Positions 18,065 to 27,576 are shown, counted from the first letter of the stretch. The stretch: DNA of 64,000 nt from CAZLAK01 sp964557545 (GCA_964557545.1 CAZLAK010000005.1:9354-73353); one strand, 5' to 3'. Notes: generated by a model not told the origin, from the letters alone. Made by a program: numbers and translations.

Positions 18065-18130
18065 CGCGGCAGTGTAAATTATGGATAATGGGTGGAGAAA
18101 CAAAAAAATCTCTTGTGGTGAAATAAAACT

Positions 18131-19492
18131 GTGGGTGGCGGGCAAACGGGGCTTTTAATTTTTAATGTAGAAAAGGGCAGCCTGGCTGCGCGTGCCGGCA
18201 TAGAGCCGGGAGATGTGCTCTTAAAGATAAACGGCGAGCCGGTGCGCGATCTGATTGATCTCGTGTTTTTAGAGGCCGACGATTTTCTTGCCCTGCACTT
18301 AAAAAAAAAGAGCGGCGGGGCGCAAGTTATTGAAGTAGAGAAAGAATACGATGAGGGCCTGGGCATTGACTTGGGTCCCAACGCTTTTGGGGAAATCAGG
18401 CGCTGTACCAACCGGTGCGTGTTTTGCTTTGTAGACCAGATGCCGGCAGGTCTTAGGGAGTCCCTGTACGTTAAGGACGACGATTACCGCCTGTCTTTTT
18501 GGTACGGCAATTTCATCACCCTCACCAATATGAGCCAAAAAGACTTTGAGCGCATCGCCCGCCAGCGCTTGAGCCCCCTCTATATTTCCGTGCACACCAC
18601 CGACCCCGAATTGCGCAAAACCATGCTCGGCAGCGCGCGCGCCGGGCTTATTGCCGAGCAGCTGCGCTGGCTGGCCGGTGCCGGCATTGAAATGCACACT
18701 CAGGTAGTGCTTTGCCCGGGTATAAATGACGGCGAGGCGCTGGAAAGGACTATAGACGACCTGGCCGCCCTGTGGCCGCAAGTCAGGTCAGTGGCCGTAG
18801 TCCCCGCCGGCCTCACCCGCTTTAGAGAGGGCCTTTTCCCGCTTTTGCCGGTGGGATCAGAAAAAGCACGTGATATAGTAGAGCTCGTAGAGCAAAAACA
18901 AAAACATTTTAGCGCCATATACGGATACCCCTTTGTTTTTGCCTCCGACGAGATGTACATCCTGTGTGGCCGGGATATACCGCCGTCCAGGGCTTACGGG
19001 GGCTTTCCCCAGTTAGAAAACGGCGTGGGCCTGGTGCGCACTTTTCTCGACGAGTTTAAAAAAGCCCTGTCTGCACACGCCCGCAGAACGGCGAAGGCCG
19101 AAACTAAAACTGCCGCCGGCAAAAGCGTGCTCTTGGTAACCGGTTTTCTCTTTGCCCCGTTTTTGCGCCGGGCAGCAGCTGCGCTTACCCGAAAGCTCGG
19201 GCTGCGGGTGGAAGTCTTGGCGGTTAGAAACGATTTCTTTGGCGAAAGAGTTACCGTGGCCGGACTATTGACCGGCGGCGATATCCTGGCTCAGGCCAAG
19301 TCGTGTGCCGGTGATTACAGTACGGTTATCCTTCCAGAAACGGTGCTCAAAAAAGAGGACAGCGTTTTTTTGGACGGGATGACACGGTATGAGCTTGAGC
19401 GGCACTTGGGCAAAGAACTGGCGGTGGTGAGCGGTCCTGGCCAGCTTATAGAAGTTTTGAGCGGGGGTGGCGTGTGTTGCCTAAGCCGGTAG
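18131..19492 (+). CDS. DUF512 protein: PDZ-like plus radical-SAM-like iron-sulphur protein
   Basis: A 453-residue protein of the DUF512 family, usually found beside der. Residues 1-60 resemble a PDZ domain (SLAARAGIEPGDVLLKINGE). The radical-SAM-like cysteine cluster CTNRCVFCFVDQMP follows at about residue 95, and then the family core (YRLSFWYGNFITLTNMSQKD, SPLYISVHTT, HTQVVLCPGINDG, FVFASDEMYILCGRDIPPS). The C-terminal third is the DUF512 domain proper. Its reaction is not established. GTG 18131; the 3' end overlaps der by 19 bases, so the two are translationally linked. Confidence 0.85.
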   Translation: MGGGQTGLLIFNVEKGSLAARAGIEPGDVLLKINGEPVRDLIDLVFLEADDFLALHLKKKSGGAQVIEVEKEYDEGLGIDLGPNAFGEIRRCTNRCVFCFVDQMPAGLRESLYVKDDDYRLSFWYGNFITLTNMSQKDFERIARQRLSPLYISVHTTDPELRKTMLGSARAGLIAEQLRWLAGAGIEMHTQVVLCPGINDGEALERTIDDLAALWPQVRSVAVVPAGLTRFREGLFPLLPVGSEKARDIVELVEQKQKHFSAIYGYPFVFASDEMYILCGRDIPPSRAYGGFPQLENGVGLVRTFLDEFKKALSAHARRTAKAETKTAAGKSVLLVTGFLFAPFLRRAAAALTRKLGLRVEVLAVRNDFFGERVTVAGLLTGGDILAQAKSCAGDYSTVILPETVLKKEDSVFLDGMTRYELERHLGKELAVVSGPGQLIEVLSGGGVCCLSR

Positions 19493-20808
19493 TGGCCATT
19501 GTGGGAAGGCCCAACGTGGGGAAATCGACCCTCTTTAACCGCTTGATCGGCAGCCGGGTGGCCATAGTCCAGGAGGAGCCCGGGGTGACGCGCGACCGCC
19601 TCTACGGCGAGGCGGAGTGGGCCGGCAGGAGCTTTACCCTGGTGGACACGGGGGGGCTTGATCTTAGGGAGGAAGGTGAAATAGCAGCAGGTGTGCGCCG
19701 CCAGGCCGAGCTGGCCATTGAAGAAGCAGACGCTGTGCTGTTCGTCGTCGACGCCCGGGCCGGGGTTTTAGCCGGCGACCGGGAAGTGGCGGAGGTTTTG
19801 CGCCGCTGGCACAAGCCGGTTATTTTAGTTGCCAACAAGGTGGAAAATTTTTCGTCGCCCGCCCAGTATTACGAATTTTACCAGCTGGGGCTTGGCGAGC
19901 CCCTGCCGGTCTCGGCCGCCGAAGGTCTTAACACGGGCGACCTCCTGGACAGGCTGGTTGAGGTCCTGCCGCCGCCCGAAGGCGGTGAAGAAGGAGAAAC
20001 CGGCGCCGTAAAAATAGCGGTGGTGGGCAGGCCCAATGTGGGCAAATCGTCCCTGGTGAACTGCCTTTTGGGCGAGGAAAGGGTTATTGTCAGCAGCACG
20101 CCGGGCACCACGAGGGACGCCATCGACACATCTTTTGAAAGGAGCGGCCGCCGCTACGTGCTCATCGATACCGCCGGCATGCGCCGCCGCAGCAAGATCG
20201 AGTGTCCCACCGAGAAGTACAGCGTTATCAGGGCGCTTAAAGCCATTGACCGCAGCGACGTAGTGCTGGTGGTGCTGGACGCCGTACAAGGGGTGACCGA
20301 CCAGGACAAGCGCATTGCCGGTTACGCCCATGAAGCGGGAAAGGCGCTGGTGGTGGTGGTCAATAAATGGGACCTGGTGGAAAAGGACGAACGGACAGCT
20401 GCCCGCTATACGGAAGACATAAGGGAAGAAATGCCCCACATAAGCTATGCCCCTGTAATTTTTGTCTCGGCCCTGACTAAAAAACGCATTAACCGCGTAT
20501 TAGAAGCCGTTGACGTGGTAGCAGAACAGCACGCTAAACGCCTGCCTACCCCCGACCTAAACAAGTTTTTGTCGGAAATAATTGTAAGAAACCCTCCACC
20601 TTCCCAAAAAGGGAACCGGCTTAAGATTTACTACACCGTGCAGGGAGGTACAAAGCCCCCGCGCTTTGTCCTGTTTGTCAATGACCCGCAGCTGGCAGCC
20701 GCCTCTTACTTGCGCTACCTGGAAAACCAGCTGCGCTCGGCCTACGGTTTTGAGGGAACGCCGCTGCGCTTTGTCTTAAGAAGGAAGGCAAAAACCCAAA
20801 AAGCTTAA
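19474..20808 (+). CDS. der: Ribosome assembly GTPase Der (EngA)
   Basis: Der is an essential GTPase with two tandem G domains that acts in 50S subunit assembly. 444 residues: the first P-loop GRPNVGKSTLFNRLIG near the start with DTGGLD, the second at about residue 185 (GRPNVGKSSLVNCLLGEE) with STPGTTRDAIDT, DTAGMRRR and NKWDLVEKDE, then the C-terminal KH-like domain (NRLKIYYTVQGGTKPPRFVL). GTG 19474 with GGGGGTGG upstream, inside the end of the DUF512 gene. Normal length. Confidence 0.97.
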   Translation: MLPKPVVAIVGRPNVGKSTLFNRLIGSRVAIVQEEPGVTRDRLYGEAEWAGRSFTLVDTGGLDLREEGEIAAGVRRQAELAIEEADAVLFVVDARAGVLAGDREVAEVLRRWHKPVILVANKVENFSSPAQYYEFYQLGLGEPLPVSAAEGLNTGDLLDRLVEVLPPPEGGEEGETGAVKIAVVGRPNVGKSSLVNCLLGEERVIVSSTPGTTRDAIDTSFERSGRRYVLIDTAGMRRRSKIECPTEKYSVIRALKAIDRSDVVLVVLDAVQGVTDQDKRIAGYAHEAGKALVVVVNKWDLVEKDERTAARYTEDIREEMPHISYAPVIFVSALTKKRINRVLEAVDVVAEQHAKRLPTPDLNKFLSEIIVRNPPPSQKGNRLKIYYTVQGGTKPPRFVLFVNDPQLAAASYLRYLENQLRSAYGFEGTPLRFVLRRKAKTQKA

Positions 20809-20838
20809 AAAATCTAAAGAGAACGGGATGTCGGGAAA

Positions 20839-21429
20839 ATGGCTGTTTTCGTTTTGGTCGTGGCAGCCAGCTACTTGATTGGTTCGATTCCTTTTAGCTA
20901 TCTCATAGCCCGCATTTGCAAAGGGGTAGACATCCGCAAAACCGGCAGCGGGAACGTGGGAGCCACCAACGTCTGGCGGACCGCAGGGCCGGCAGCCGGC
21001 GCGGCGGCCCTGGCGGCTGATGCCGCCAAGGGGGCGGCAGCTGTTGTTCTGGCGCGTAGTTTTGGGGGGCCTGGTCTGGTGGCCCTTTCAGCGGCGGCTG
21101 TGCTGGCCGGGCACAGCTGGCCTTTGTTTTTGGGCTTTCGGGGAGGGAAGATGATCGCCACTGCCGCCGGTGTTGTGCTGGTCATCTCGCCTAAGGCCCT
21201 GGGCGCGGCCCTGGCGGTGTGGCTTTTGGTGCTGGCCGCCAGCCGCTACGTGTCGCTTTCTTCTATAGCAGCCGCTGTCTCCCTGCCGGTATTCATGGCC
21301 CTTTTAAAGCTGGAAAGGCCTTACGTGTGGCTGGGGCTCTTTGCCGCCGTTTTTGCCGTTTTAAAGCACATTCCTAACATCAAACGCTTGCTGGCCGGCA
21401 CTGAGCCTAGGGTAGGCAAGAAAAAATAA
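20839..21429 (+). CDS. plsY: Acyl-phosphate glycerol-3-phosphate acyltransferase
   Basis: PlsY makes lysophosphatidic acid from acyl-phosphate and glycerol 3-phosphate at the membrane. 196 residues, five or more hydrophobic segments, with the three conserved loops: YLIGSIPFSYLIAR, the phosphate-binding KTGSGNVGATNVWRTAG, and HSWPLFLGFRGGKMIATAAG. It stands between der and gpsA, whose product feeds it glycerol 3-phosphate. ATG 20839. Confidence 0.95.
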   Translation: MAVFVLVVAASYLIGSIPFSYLIARICKGVDIRKTGSGNVGATNVWRTAGPAAGAAALAADAAKGAAAVVLARSFGGPGLVALSAAAVLAGHSWPLFLGFRGGKMIATAAGVVLVISPKALGAALAVWLLVLAASRYVSLSSIAAAVSLPVFMALLKLERPYVWLGLFAAVFAVLKHIPNIKRLLAGTEPRVGKKK

Positions 21430-21449
21430 GGAAACGGGGGCACGTCCAT

Positions 21450-22514
21450 TTGCATACTAAAGTAGCCGTTTTGGGCGCGGGCAGCTGGGGTACGTCCCTG
21501 GCTGTGCTCCTGGGCAGTAAGGGTCTTAATGTAAGCCTTTGGGCTCGCCGGGCAGAACACGCCCGCGCCCTGGAGGAGCACAGGGAAAATGTACATTACC
21601 TGCCGGGTGTCAAGCTACCCCCTTCTGTCCTGGTATCCGGCGATTTGGAGGCAGTGCTGGTTGGAGCGTCAGCAGTGGTTTTTTGCGTGCCCTCCCACGC
21701 CTTCCGGGAGGTTTTGCGGTGTGCCCTTCCTTTTTTGCCGGCCGGCGCGCTGGTGATCAACACGGCCAAGGGACTGGAGGAAAAAAGCTTAGACCGCCTG
21801 TCATGTGTTTTTGCCAGCGAGGCCGGAGAAGAGTCGCTGGAGCGCTACGCGGTGCTTTCCGGCCCGAGCCACGCCGAAGAGGTGGGGCGCTTTCTGCCCA
21901 CGGCCGTGGTGGTGTCTTCGCCCTCTGCCTACAGTGCAGAAAAAGCCCAGGACCTCTTCATGTGCCCTTATTTCAGGGTTTACACCAACCCCGACGTGAC
22001 CGGCGTAGAACTGGGCGGGGCTTTAAAAAACGTTATAGCCCTGGGAACAGGTATAGCCGAGGGTTTGGGGTACGGGGACAACACCAAGGCGGCCCTTATT
22101 ACCAGGGGGCTGGCCGAAATAACCAGACTGGGCGTGGCGCTCGGCGCTCACCCCTTAACTTTTGCCGGGCTGTCCGGATTAGGAGACCTTATCGTGACCT
22201 GCACCAGCCGCCACAGCAGAAACCGGCGTGCCGGTATCTGTATTGGACAGGGAAAAACTCTGGACGAGGCCCTGGCCGAGGTAAAAATGGTTGTGGAAGG
22301 GGTGCGCACGGCGCGGGCGGTGAAAGAACTGGCCGCATCTTTAGGCGTGGAGATGCCTATATCTTTTCAGATGCACGGTGTCCTCTTTGCAGGGTTATCA
22401 CCTATCGAAGCTGTAAACAAATTGATGACCAGGAGCAAGAGAAACGAAGTGGAAGAAGTGGCCCTGGCAGCCGCTGCCCTGGGCAAAATAGGCAAAATAA
22501 GTGTCCGGTCATAA
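21450..22514 (+). CDS. gpsA: NAD(P)H-dependent glycerol-3-phosphate dehydrogenase
   Basis: Makes sn-glycerol 3-phosphate for phospholipid synthesis. 354 residues, TTG 21450. The N-terminal Rossmann fold shows VLGAGSWGTSLAVLLGSKG; then VINTAKGLE, VLSGPSHAEEV, the catalytic lysine region ELGGALKNVIALGTGIAEG, GLGYGDNTKAALITRGLAE and the C-terminal SGLGDLIVTCTSRHSRNRR. Twenty bases after plsY, so part of the same der-plsY-gpsA run. It ends at a terminator. Confidence 0.96.
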   Translation: MHTKVAVLGAGSWGTSLAVLLGSKGLNVSLWARRAEHARALEEHRENVHYLPGVKLPPSVLVSGDLEAVLVGASAVVFCVPSHAFREVLRCALPFLPAGALVINTAKGLEEKSLDRLSCVFASEAGEESLERYAVLSGPSHAEEVGRFLPTAVVVSSPSAYSAEKAQDLFMCPYFRVYTNPDVTGVELGGALKNVIALGTGIAEGLGYGDNTKAALITRGLAEITRLGVALGAHPLTFAGLSGLGDLIVTCTSRHSRNRRAGICIGQGKTLDEALAEVKMVVEGVRTARAVKELAASLGVEMPISFQMHGVLFAGLSPIEAVNKLMTRSKRNEVEEVALAAAALGKIGKISVRS

Positions 22515-22545
22515 AGTTTGCACGCATTAATGCGTGAGTTCAATT

Positions 22546-22579
22546 AACCGCCGCGCGGCGTTATGCTGCCGGTTTTTTT
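22546..22579 (+). terminator. Intrinsic terminator after gpsA
   Basis: AACCG...CGGTT closes a GC-rich stem containing CCGCGCGG and is followed by T7. It lies 32 bases past the gpsA stop. Confidence 0.7.
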
Positions 22580-22603
22580 ATTTTTCATCAAAAAAGTGCC
22601 GAT

Positions 22604-22629
22604 TTTATTGATTATCAATAAATTCGACA
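22604..22629. promoter_or_regulatory. 19-base palindrome abutting a Spo0A-like box
   Basis: TTTATTGATTATCAATAAA (22604-22622) is a perfect palindrome around one central base. It is followed directly by TTCGACA (22623-22629), the reverse complement of TGTCGAA, the Spo0A box core. Both lie about 100 bases upstream of the sensor kinase start, in an AT-rich region without other genes. The palindrome has the size of a dimeric repressor operator. Confidence 0.5.
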
Positions 22630-22722
22630 TTATTTCTTATGGAAAAAAAGTCTTTCCTGTTTAAAATAAACTTAAAAATAAGTATCCAAAATATTGCCTT
22701 AAGTTTGGGGGTGCCGTAATCA

Positions 22723-23808
22723 GTGTCTGGCAGAGTAGAGCTGGAAGTTGGCGGCGGAAAAAATACCCTGACGGCAGAGCTTTGCGAATGTTTGTTTAAA
22801 GTTTTTCAGGTAAGCCCGAGCCCTTTAGCCTTAGTTGAGCTGGGCAGCTGGAAGATAATCGAAGTTAGCGACAGCTTTTTGTTTCTTTTGGGGTATAAAA
22901 AGGAAGAGGTTTTGGGCAAGACTTCCGAAGAAATAAATTTTTACGCTGAACAGGCGGATAAAGTGGCGGTCAGAAGGGCGGCGCTGGAAAAAGGCAGTTT
23001 CAGGGATATTTTAGTTATATTCTTGACGAAAAGCGGCAGCCAGCGCGTGGGGCTGATGTCTGGCGAAAAGTTAAATTACAGCGGCCGTCCCTGTGTACTG
23101 CTCGCTTTAAATGACGTCACGGAAAAAAGAGAAATGGAAAGAGAGCTTGCCCGTCTAAACAGGCTCGGTCTGGTGGGGGAAATGGCGGCCGGTGTAGGTC
23201 ATGAGATCAGAAACCCCCTGACCACTATCCGCGGTTTTCTGCAGGTGCTGAAAAGCAGGCCGGAGGTAGCCGCCTTGGGGAGAAATTTTGATCTGGTGAT
23301 TGACGAACTGGACAGGGTTAATGCCATTATCACAGAATTTCTCAACTTGGCCAGAAATAAGCCGTCCGGTTTAAAGCCGTACAATTTAAACGACATCATC
23401 CTCGCCCTCTACCCGCTCCTTGCGGCCGATGCCCTGGTGGCGGATAAGTATATCGAACTGGATCTGGGCTGTGAGGTGGCAGAAATCTTCTTAGACCAAA
23501 GAGAGATAAAGCAGCTACTCACCAACCTGGTGCGCAATGGGCTGGAGGCCATGCTCCCAGGCGGTGTTTTGACGATCCGGACCGGATGTACTGGAAAAGA
23601 GGTGGTGATGTCCGTTGCCGACCAGGGAAGCGGAATTGACCCCCAGATCATGGACAAAATCGGCAAGCCCTTTTTTACCACCAAGAAGTCGGGCAACGGT
23701 CTGGGGCTTCCCGTATGCTACAGCATAGCCGCCCGCCACGGGGCGCAGATCAAAATAGACACCGGCCCGTGCGGCACGACTTTCCACGTGTGCTTTCCGG
23801 TCTGGTGA
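22723..23808 (+). CDS. PAS-domain sensor histidine kinase, likely sporulation kinase type
   Basis: A soluble histidine kinase of 361 residues. An N-terminal PAS domain (VELGSWKIIEVSDSFLFLLG) is followed by the dimerisation helix with the phosphorylated histidine in AAGVGHEIRNPLTTIRGF, then the ATPase domain with N box LLTNLVRNGLEAM, G1 DQGSGID, F box PFFTTKKSG and G2 NGLGLPVC. There is no membrane segment and no partner response regulator nearby. An orphan cytosolic PAS kinase with the HEIRNPLT motif in a spore-former resembles the Spo0A-feeding kinases (KinA/KinE type), which would fit the Spo0A-like box upstream; that role is inferred. GTG 22723. Confidence 0.87.
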   Translation: MSGRVELEVGGGKNTLTAELCECLFKVFQVSPSPLALVELGSWKIIEVSDSFLFLLGYKKEEVLGKTSEEINFYAEQADKVAVRRAALEKGSFRDILVIFLTKSGSQRVGLMSGEKLNYSGRPCVLLALNDVTEKREMERELARLNRLGLVGEMAAGVGHEIRNPLTTIRGFLQVLKSRPEVAALGRNFDLVIDELDRVNAIITEFLNLARNKPSGLKPYNLNDIILALYPLLAADALVADKYIELDLGCEVAEIFLDQREIKQLLTNLVRNGLEAMLPGGVLTIRTGCTGKEVVMSVADQGSGIDPQIMDKIGKPFFTTKKSGNGLGLPVCYSIAARHGAQIKIDTGPCGTTFHVCFPVW

Positions 23809-23821
23809 GGCTAATTTTGAC

Positions 23822-24784
23822 TCAGCGGGCGTAGCGCCTGGCACCCAGGTACCTGGCCCGGTAAAAGGGATCGGAAAGGGGGGTGATGGTAACGCATCCA
23901 GCACCTGAGCTGGCGTGAATAAAGTCGCCGCCGCCCAGATAAATGCCCACGTGGGAAGGGCCCGGCTCGTAAGTGGAAAAGAACACGAGGTCGCCCGGCT
24001 CAGGCCTGTCCACCGGCATGCCGCCGTAGAACTGGCCGTCGGCGGCGCGGGGAAGGCCGATGCCGCAGCGGCCGAAGATGTAGTAGGCAAACCCCGAGCA
24101 GTCAAAGCCGGCAGGGCTGGCTCCGCCCCAGGAGTAGGGCACGCCCAGGTACTGTCTGGCCAGGGAAACAACGTTGCTAGCACTTTTGCTGGCGGCAGTA
24201 CCGCGGCTGGGTGTGTAGGTATTGCTGGCAATAGCTAGTGCCCCCAGCGTTTCGCTCCCGGCCACGCCGTCCACGGCCAGGCCGTTGTCTGACTGGAAGA
24301 GCACAACGGCGCGCTGCGTGGCCGGCCCGAAGTCGCCGTCGAGCGGACCGCCGTAGTAGCCGAGTTCTCTTAACCTTTTCTGCAGTTCTAAGACAGCCGG
24401 CCCGTAAGAGCCGCTTTTCAGCGCTCCGGCTGAACTGTTCGCTGGCTTTTGCCGGGATGCGCTATCACAGGCCAGTTCTAAGGCGCGCAAAGTTTGAGGC
24501 CCGGCAATGCCGTCGGTTAAAAGGCCGCTCGCCTGTTGAAAATTCTCTACCGCGCTCTTAGTAACCGGGCCAAAAATGCCGTCGATTTCGCCGCTGTAGT
24601 ACCCCAGTGCTTTTAGCTTTATCTGCAGCCCGGCCACCTCACTGCCGCGCATCCCTTCTCTTAAAAGGTTCTGCTCGGCCCGCGCCGCGGCCGGGAATAC
24701 CAGGAAAGCAACTAAAATAACCAAAACGCTGGCAGCAAGGGCGCAAAGCGCCTGAGCTGCAGTCTTTTGTATCCTCCCCTTCAC
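23822..24784 (-). CDS. NlpC/P60 cell-wall hydrolase with two peptidoglycan-binding domains
   Basis: A secreted D,L-endopeptidase, about 320 residues. The N-terminus is a signal peptide (basic start, then ALAASVLVILVAFLVFPAAA). Two PG-binding-1 domains follow (LREGMRGSEVAGLQIKLKAL and SGSYGPAVLELQKRLRELGY), then the NlpC/P60 domain with catalytic Cys in GFDCSGFAYYIFG, His in SHVGIYLGGGDFIHAS. GTG 24784 is chosen because GAGGAGGG lies just upstream and gives a clean signal peptide. It is transcribed away from the chemotaxis operon and converges on the kinase gene with a 13-base gap. It may act in cell separation or cortex remodelling. Confidence 0.9.
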   Translation of the reverse strand: MKGRIQKTAAQALCALAASVLVILVAFLVFPAAARAEQNLLREGMRGSEVAGLQIKLKALGYYSGEIDGIFGPVTKSAVENFQQASGLLTDGIAGPQTLRALELACDSASRQKPANSSAGALKSGSYGPAVLELQKRLRELGYYGGPLDGDFGPATQRAVVLFQSDNGLAVDGVAGSETLGALAIASNTYTPSRGTAASKSASNVVSLARQYLGVPYSWGGASPAGFDCSGFAYYIFGRCGIGLPRAADGQFYGGMPVDRPEPGDLVFFSTYEPGPSHVGIYLGGGDFIHASSGAGCVTITPLSDPFYRARYLGARRYAR

Positions 24785-25122
24785 GAAGAGCCCTCCTCGC
24801 TTTTTCCCGCCAAGTGACAGCCGGCGGAAAAATTTAAATCTTTGCCCAAAACATCTCCTTCGACGCCCTCGTGGCAATTCCTCCCCAGCGGCGAGGAAAA
24901 AATTTTCCTCCCGGGAAGAAATTTATGCCAAATTAGGACTTAAATTAGGTCTTAAATCCTAGGTTTGTATAATTTAAAAATAAAAAAACAGGCATTTACG
25001 CCAAAAAGGCAGGTGTGCCGCAGTCTGGCACATTTTTTGTAAATATATAACATATTATGTAGAATAAAAATTGCCCAATGAGAATTTATTCCTGGGACTG
25101 ACGGCGTCAGAGGTGGACATTC
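24785..25122. other. 338-base divergent intergenic region with short repeats
   Basis: The region separates the NlpC/P60 gene (minus) from the HD-GYP gene (plus). It holds the palindrome GAGGAAAAAATTTTCCTC (24892-24909) and two tandem 12-base units AAATTAGGACTT and AAATTAGGTCTT (24930-24953) followed by AAATCCTAGG, just before TATAAT on the plus strand. From about 24990 to 25090 it is AT-rich. It probably contains the promoters of both genes; no start site can be fixed. No RNA gene was recognised. Confidence 0.5.
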
Positions 25123-26854
25123 GTGGCGAGTTGGGGAGAGGTTTTTGCCCTGGCCGGAGGCTTTGAAAGGCCGGGCTTTAAAAAGCGCATTCAGAGCCTG
25201 TTGGAGGCCTTTGCTGCCAGGTGCGGCGGCATAGCAGGTGTTCTCTTTGCCGTTTATACCTACCCCGAAAAGCATTTTTTAGAAATGCACACGGCGGGAC
25301 GCATTTTGCCAGAAGATGTGCTGCCGCCTTCACCTCCGCCGCCGGCCGCAGTTTTGGAAGGGGAAGAGGATGTCCTGGGGAAAGAGTTAAAAACCATCAC
25401 TCTGCCCCTGTACACCGCTAATTTCTGCGCTGCGTTAAAGGTTTTTTTTGGCGATGTGATCTTCTTTAAAGGTTTTGCCTATATGGCGGAGCTAATCCAG
25501 CTTTTGGACAACTTGAGCATGGCTTTAGAAATGCACGATGCCGCCACTAGGCTGCACTTACAGAACAGGGAATTTGTTCACTCCCTGGCTGCCGCGCTGG
25601 ATGCCCGCGATGTTTACACCCGGCTCCACTCCAGCCGGGCCGCCCAGCTGGCCGTCCTACTGGCCATTTCCTTGGGGTTTTCCAGCCGGGAAATAGATGT
25701 AATAAAGCGCGGCTCTCTCCTGCACGACATCGGCAAGCTGGCCGTGCCCGACCGGGTGCTCTTTAAAAATGGCCCCCTTACTGACGAGGAGATGGATCTC
25801 ATCAAAATACACCCCGAGGCCGGCGCCCACATTGTGAGGAACAGGGCGCTTGCGGAACTAGTGCCCGTTGTTCTCTTCCACCACGAGAGGGCAGACGGCA
25901 GCGGCTACCCCATGGGCCTAAAAGGAAGAGAAATCCCCGCAGAGGCGCAAATATTAAGTGTGGCCGACGTTTACGAGGCCCTAACGGCCGACCGGGCCTA
26001 CCGGCCCGCCCTCTCTCATGAAGGCGCAAAAAAAAGTCATGTGGGAAGACATGAAGGGCCAGTTTGCCGAAAGGCTTCTAGAAAAATTCTTCAATTTACT
26101 GGAAAAAACGCCGTTAAAAAACGAAGGGGAATTAGGCCAAGAACTGTCCCCCGGTTGGAAGAGCGCAGCCGCCGCCACCGGCGAGTTTTTCCTTAAGAAC
26201 CCTTTTGAAATTGCTTCGCCGCAGGAACTGTCAGTGCAGCTCAAGTTGAGCGTTGAAGCGGTGGAGGAAGAACTCTCCTTTCTCTGCCGGGAGGGGTTCC
26301 TCTGCCGGCTGGAGGCTTACGACACAGCTTACTACTACCTGCCGGCAAGGTGGAAAAGCGCTGCCCAACCGTTGTCGGCCGGCGGCAATCTTACCGTCCT
26401 GCCCCAGCCTTGCCCTTCCCTTTTGCCGGACAAAATAAAGGCGGCTGGGCGGGTTAAAAATAACAAAGATGCTCTCTTAGAACTTTTAAGCTTAAAGTGC
26501 CTGGAGGGTGACAGTTTTTGTCTCCATCTTTTCTCCTTGGCCGGGCTAAAAAAGGTGAACGGCTACCGGCCGGACGCCGCCTTTTTGCGCCAACTGGAAA
26601 GGGAAGTGCAAAGCGCCCTGCCGGCGGACACCAGGCTGTTTTGGCCCGAGGAAGGCGTATTGGCCTTTATTACCGGCGGGGGTACAGGGGAAATGCCCGC
26701 AGCGGCAAAAGAGGCGGCGGCCAGGATTGAAGGTTTTCTTTTGGGAGGGGAGCCCAAGCACGCCGCCAGCCGGTTCCCGCAAGACGGCGAGACAGCCCTG
26801 GAAATTTACTACTGTGCCGCTGGCCGGTTGAAAAAGGCGGTCGAGAAAAATTAA
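25123..26854 (+). pseudogene. HD-GYP domain protein, split by a frameshift in an A8 run
   Basis: HD-GYP proteins hydrolyse cyclic di-GMP. The first frame from GTG 25123 (AGAGGTGG upstream) has a sensor-like N-terminal half, then a full HD-GYP core: SLLHDIGKLAVPDRVLF, KIHPEAGAHI, LFHHERADGSGYPMGLKGRE and VADVYEALTADRAYRPALS. At A8 (26028-26035) it leaves the family sequence and ends at 26196. One frame over, the expected continuation appears (KKVMWEDMKGQFAERLLEKF) and stays open to 26854, with a C-terminal region (RLFWPEEGVLAFITGGGTGE) that looks like a degenerate GGDEF domain. One A fewer would give a single protein of about 577 residues. Decay, phase variation or sequencing error are all possible. 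Confidence 0.78.
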
Positions 26855-26929
26855 CCGGCTGGTTATAAACCATTAATCTCAAACACGGTTTAAAAATACA
26901 AGTCGAGGTTGCCTTTGGAGGAGTCCGCG

Positions 26930-27576
26930 GTGAAAGACCGGCAAATTGACGGCGAAAACTTAAAAAACCTGGTTTTGCGCCTCTCTCACTGGGACTCTAA
27001 AGTGCGCCAGGACGCTTACGACAGCCTCCTGGCCGCCGGTGTGCCGGCGCTGCCTTACCTGCTGCCCCAACTTGCGGCCCGCGACCCGGTGTTGCGCATT
27101 ATTGCTCTGGATCTTTGCTGCCGCCTCCATCCCAAGGGGGCGCGGGAGTACGCGCGCCGGGTCTGGCTGGGCGATAAAAACATCAATGTGGTGGCGGCTT
27201 TGCTGGAAAACCTGGGAACCTACGGGGAAACAGTGGCCGACCTGTGCCTGGTAACGGACCTAGTCAATCTCTTCCAACACCCTTACACTAGCTACGCGGG
27301 AACCAAGGCTGCCAAAATGATCGGCCGCCGGCTGGGAAGGGCGGCCGGTGAGGAGACACGGCCGGTCGCCCGGCGACCAGACTCTTGGGAGGAACTGGTC
27401 CTGGTGGTAGACGATTCCCGCACGGCGCGCTGTTTTTACCGGGACATCTTAGAAAACGCCGGCCCCTACAGGGTAGAAGAGGCTGCCGACGGCTTAGAGG
27501 GGCTGGCCATGTCCTTAAAAAAGAAGAGGATTTTGTGGGGATGGTGGAGGCCCTTTTAAGGGAAAAAAGAAGGTGA
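26930..27576 (+). pseudogene. HEAT-repeat/response-regulator protein with most of its receiver domain missing
   Basis: From GTG 26930 (GGAGGAG upstream) about 140 residues form HEAT-like helical repeats (VPALPYLLPQLAARDPVLRI). A receiver domain then begins (LVLVVDDSRTARCFYRDILE, VEEAADGLEGLAMS). At about 27515-27525 the frame breaks: the expected phosphorylated-aspartate strand and the region up to the final helix are absent, and the other frame carries what looks like the end of a receiver (EEDFVGMVEALLREKRR, stop 27576). About 50-60 residues seem to be deleted at an A-rich joint (CTTAAAAAAGAAGAGG). The acceptor aspartate is lost, so this cannot work as a phospho-receiver. Confidence 0.72.

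Noticed and set aside
21539..22537. A 332-codon frame overlapping gpsA
   Set aside because: gpsA has complete motifs in its own frame; the other is low-complexity Gly/Arg shadow.
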